In this document: positions 51,279 through 52,666 of the stretch, piece by piece | How positions within the stretch are numbered: position 1 is the stretch's first letter | Layout: each line of letters opens with the position of its first letter | Source: CAIVND01 sp035532075 | GTDB lineage: Bacteria; Actinomycetota; Acidimicrobiia; Acidimicrobiales; Bog-793 | NCBI GenBank assembly: GCA_035532075.1 | Contig: DATKRV010000038.1 | Location: 1 to 52,666 of the forward strand | Direction: 5' to 3' | DNA: 52,666 nt | The notes under the pieces: generated by a model | Database searches by the model: none | What the model was told of the DNA's origin: nothing | Seen by the model: the letters and a program-made list of their open reading frames with translations, nothing else | Program-made: the position numbers and the translations under genes

Positions 51279-52511
51279 TCACCCGTTGGTATCAATGGTC
51301 TTTCGGATCCGGAGCACGACCTCTTCGGAGTTGTTGACATCAGCTCCCTTTTCCCCGAAGAGAAGCGCGCGATCTGCCTCGGCCTCGGCCTCGGCTCCAG
51401 CATCTGCAGCCGCGAGACGGGCCTCGATTCCCTCGAGAGCAATCTTCTTTGCCTCTGCAACCAACGCGGAGACCATCTCCTCCTCGGGCACAACGCGCAC
51501 AATTTTTCCGCGGATGAAAAGATGCCCCTTGTTACGGCCAGAGGCGATGCCGAGATCTGCCTCGCGCGCCTCTCCCGGTCCGTTCACCACACAGCCCATC
51601 ACGGCGACCTGGAGCGGAATATTCAGCTCACTCAACGCGGCCTGCGCCTCGCTCGCGATTTTGATGACATCGACCTCCGCGCGACCACAGGAGGGACAGG
51701 CAATGAGGTCGAGGCCGCGACGCTCTCTGAGACCGAGCGCTTCAAGAAGCTGCCGCCCGGCACGCGCCTCCTCGACAGGATCAGCCGTTAGGGAATAACG
51801 CAGCGTGTCACCAATGCCCTCCGCGAGCAGCGTCGCGATACCGGCCGTTCCCTTGATCAGACCAGCGGGAGGCGGCCCAGCCTCGGTCACTCCGAGATGG
51901 AGCGGGTAATCGAAGGTCTCGGAGGCAAGTCGGTAGGCAGCGATCATCGTCGAGACATTCGAGGCCTTGACAGATATCTTGACGTCGTGAAAGTCGACCT
52001 CGTCAAAGTAGGCAATCTCCATCCGCGCCGATTCCACGAGCGCCTCTGGCGTCGCGCCCCCATATCGCCGGTAAAGATCGGGATGGAGGGAACCCGCGTT
52101 GACGCCGATGCGGATCGGAACACCGCGGTCCTTTGCCTCCGATGCGACAAGTTTGATCTCCTCGGGCTTTCTCAGATTGCCAGGGTTGAGACGCAGGCCG
52201 TGAACTCCTGCCTCAAGTGCAGCGAGAGCCATCTCCACGTGGAAGTGAATATCCGCGACGATCGGGACGGGAGAACGAGGGATGATACGGGCGAGACCTT
52301 CGGCGGCCTCGCGCTCGTTACAGGTACAGCGCACCACATCGGCGCCCGCCGCGGCGAGTGCATAGATCTGCGCCAACGTACCGTCAACATCCGCGGTCTT
52401 TGTCGTCGTCATCGACTGTACTGCGATCGGGGCGTCGCCACCGATGAGCACTTTGCCAAGCTTAATCTGTCGCGTCTTACGGCGATTCGCAATTGATACA
52501 GTCTCTGCCAT
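51279..52511 (-). CDS. ispG: 4-hydroxy-3-methylbut-2-enyl diphosphate synthase
   Basis: Penultimate enzyme of the non-mevalonate isoprenoid pathway; it converts MEcPP to HMBPP using a [4Fe-4S] cluster. The 410-residue protein has the substrate start IAVQSMTTTKTADV, the cluster ligands Cys272 and Cys275 (CPSC) and Cys307 (CVVNGPGEA), with Glu314 as catalytic acid. The ATG has GGAGGT ten bases upstream. The C-terminus carries an unusual Ala/Glu-rich extension from about residue 366 (AAADAGAEAEAEADRA) and a short tail. It converges on the ABC exporter gene. Confidence 0.95.
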   Translation of the reverse strand: MAETVSIANRRKTRQIKLGKVLIGGDAPIAVQSMTTTKTADVDGTLAQIYALAAAGADVVRCTCNEREAAEGLARIIPRSPVPIVADIHFHVEMALAALEAGVHGLRLNPGNLRKPEEIKLVASEAKDRGVPIRIGVNAGSLHPDLYRRYGGATPEALVESARMEIAYFDEVDFHDVKISVKASNVSTMIAAYRLASETFDYPLHLGVTEAGPPPAGLIKGTAGIATLLAEGIGDTLRYSLTADPVEEARAGRQLLEALGLRERRGLDLIACPSCGRAEVDVIKIASEAQAALSELNIPLQVAVMGCVVNGPGEAREADLGIASGRNKGHLFIRGKIVRVVPEEEMVSALVAEAKKIALEGIEARLAAADAGAEAEAEADRALLFGEKGADVNNSEEVVLRIRKTIDTNG

Positions 52512-52666
52512 CGTCGAAATGACCTCCCCGATCTTGCGTCACCAGAGACGAGACCGTCTCCCATCCTAGGGCTCCGAGCCTGTTCGCATTCATCGGATCA
52601 TGGATGAACATGACCCGCGGTCATTTCTCGCTGTACTGCCTCGTTCCAATCCCATGGGGAATCCGA
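52512..52666. other. Window-end intergenic stretch
   Basis: Upstream of ispG on the minus strand. I see no gene that can be supported here. A ribosome-binding site for ispG lies at its left edge. A gene preceding ispG, if any, would be beyond the window. Confidence 0.5.

Overview
The window looks like an actinobacterial chromosome of moderate GC content, probably from the Acidimicrobiia or a neighbouring class. This placement is inferred from gene content only: a fused PafBC-type WYL regulator, an F420-pathway CofC/FbiD-like enzyme, an HU protein with a lysine-rich tail (HupB-like), a VKOR plus DUF929-type thiol pair, and many Thr-rich secreted proteins. Start codons are often GTG or TTG and Shine-Dalgarno sites are patchy.

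Layout. 1-5100: edge of a probable IS630-type transposase, tRNA-Val, a DUF4232 lipoprotein, then rnhB and gpsA with a DMT transporter, divergent from a cofC/PIG-L pair that ends at a strong hairpin. 5119-8591: an HU-like domain and a lysine/alanine-rich tail lying in one reading frame but separated by a TGA, followed by a tail-to-tail pair consisting of a soluble TraG/VirD4-like ATPase and a MobF/TrwC-type relaxase without helicase. 8654-13730: fused PafBC regulator, divergent BipA/TypA GTPase, and a flippase-like membrane protein. 13800-25710: a cell-envelope region with a SpoIID-like protein, a Wzm/Wzt-type glycan exporter, several GT4 glycosyltransferases including a two-domain fusion, two small charged proteins, and a secreted beta-propeller. 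25731-26585: clpP and tRNA-Leu(UAG).

26574-29390 is a graveyard next to tRNA-Leu: a duplicated tRNA 3' end, a truncated and frameshifted tyrosine recombinase, a frameshifted sugar O-acetyltransferase, a nucleotidyltransferase fragment, and the ruins of a secreted repeat protein. It reads as a decayed integrated island.

29375-42561: a mannose-6-phosphate isomerase-like cupin, a second DMT transporter, an MprF/LysX-like aminoacyl-phosphatidylglycerol synthase with two esterase paralogues, an amidohydrolase, a molybdate-type binding protein beside a MocA-like nucleotidyltransferase, a lipoprotein alpha/beta-hydrolase that lacks its catalytic Ser and His, a class III aminotransferase and a large membrane glycosyltransferase. 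42722-52511: an SbcD/YhaO plus YhaN-like repair-type pair, a VKOR/thioredoxin-fold disulfide pair, a MacB-type ABC exporter and ispG.

The items most worth following are the HU gene interrupted by TGA, the minimal relaxase plus coupling-ATPase pair, the decayed tRNA-Leu island, and the catalytically dead hydrolase lipoprotein.
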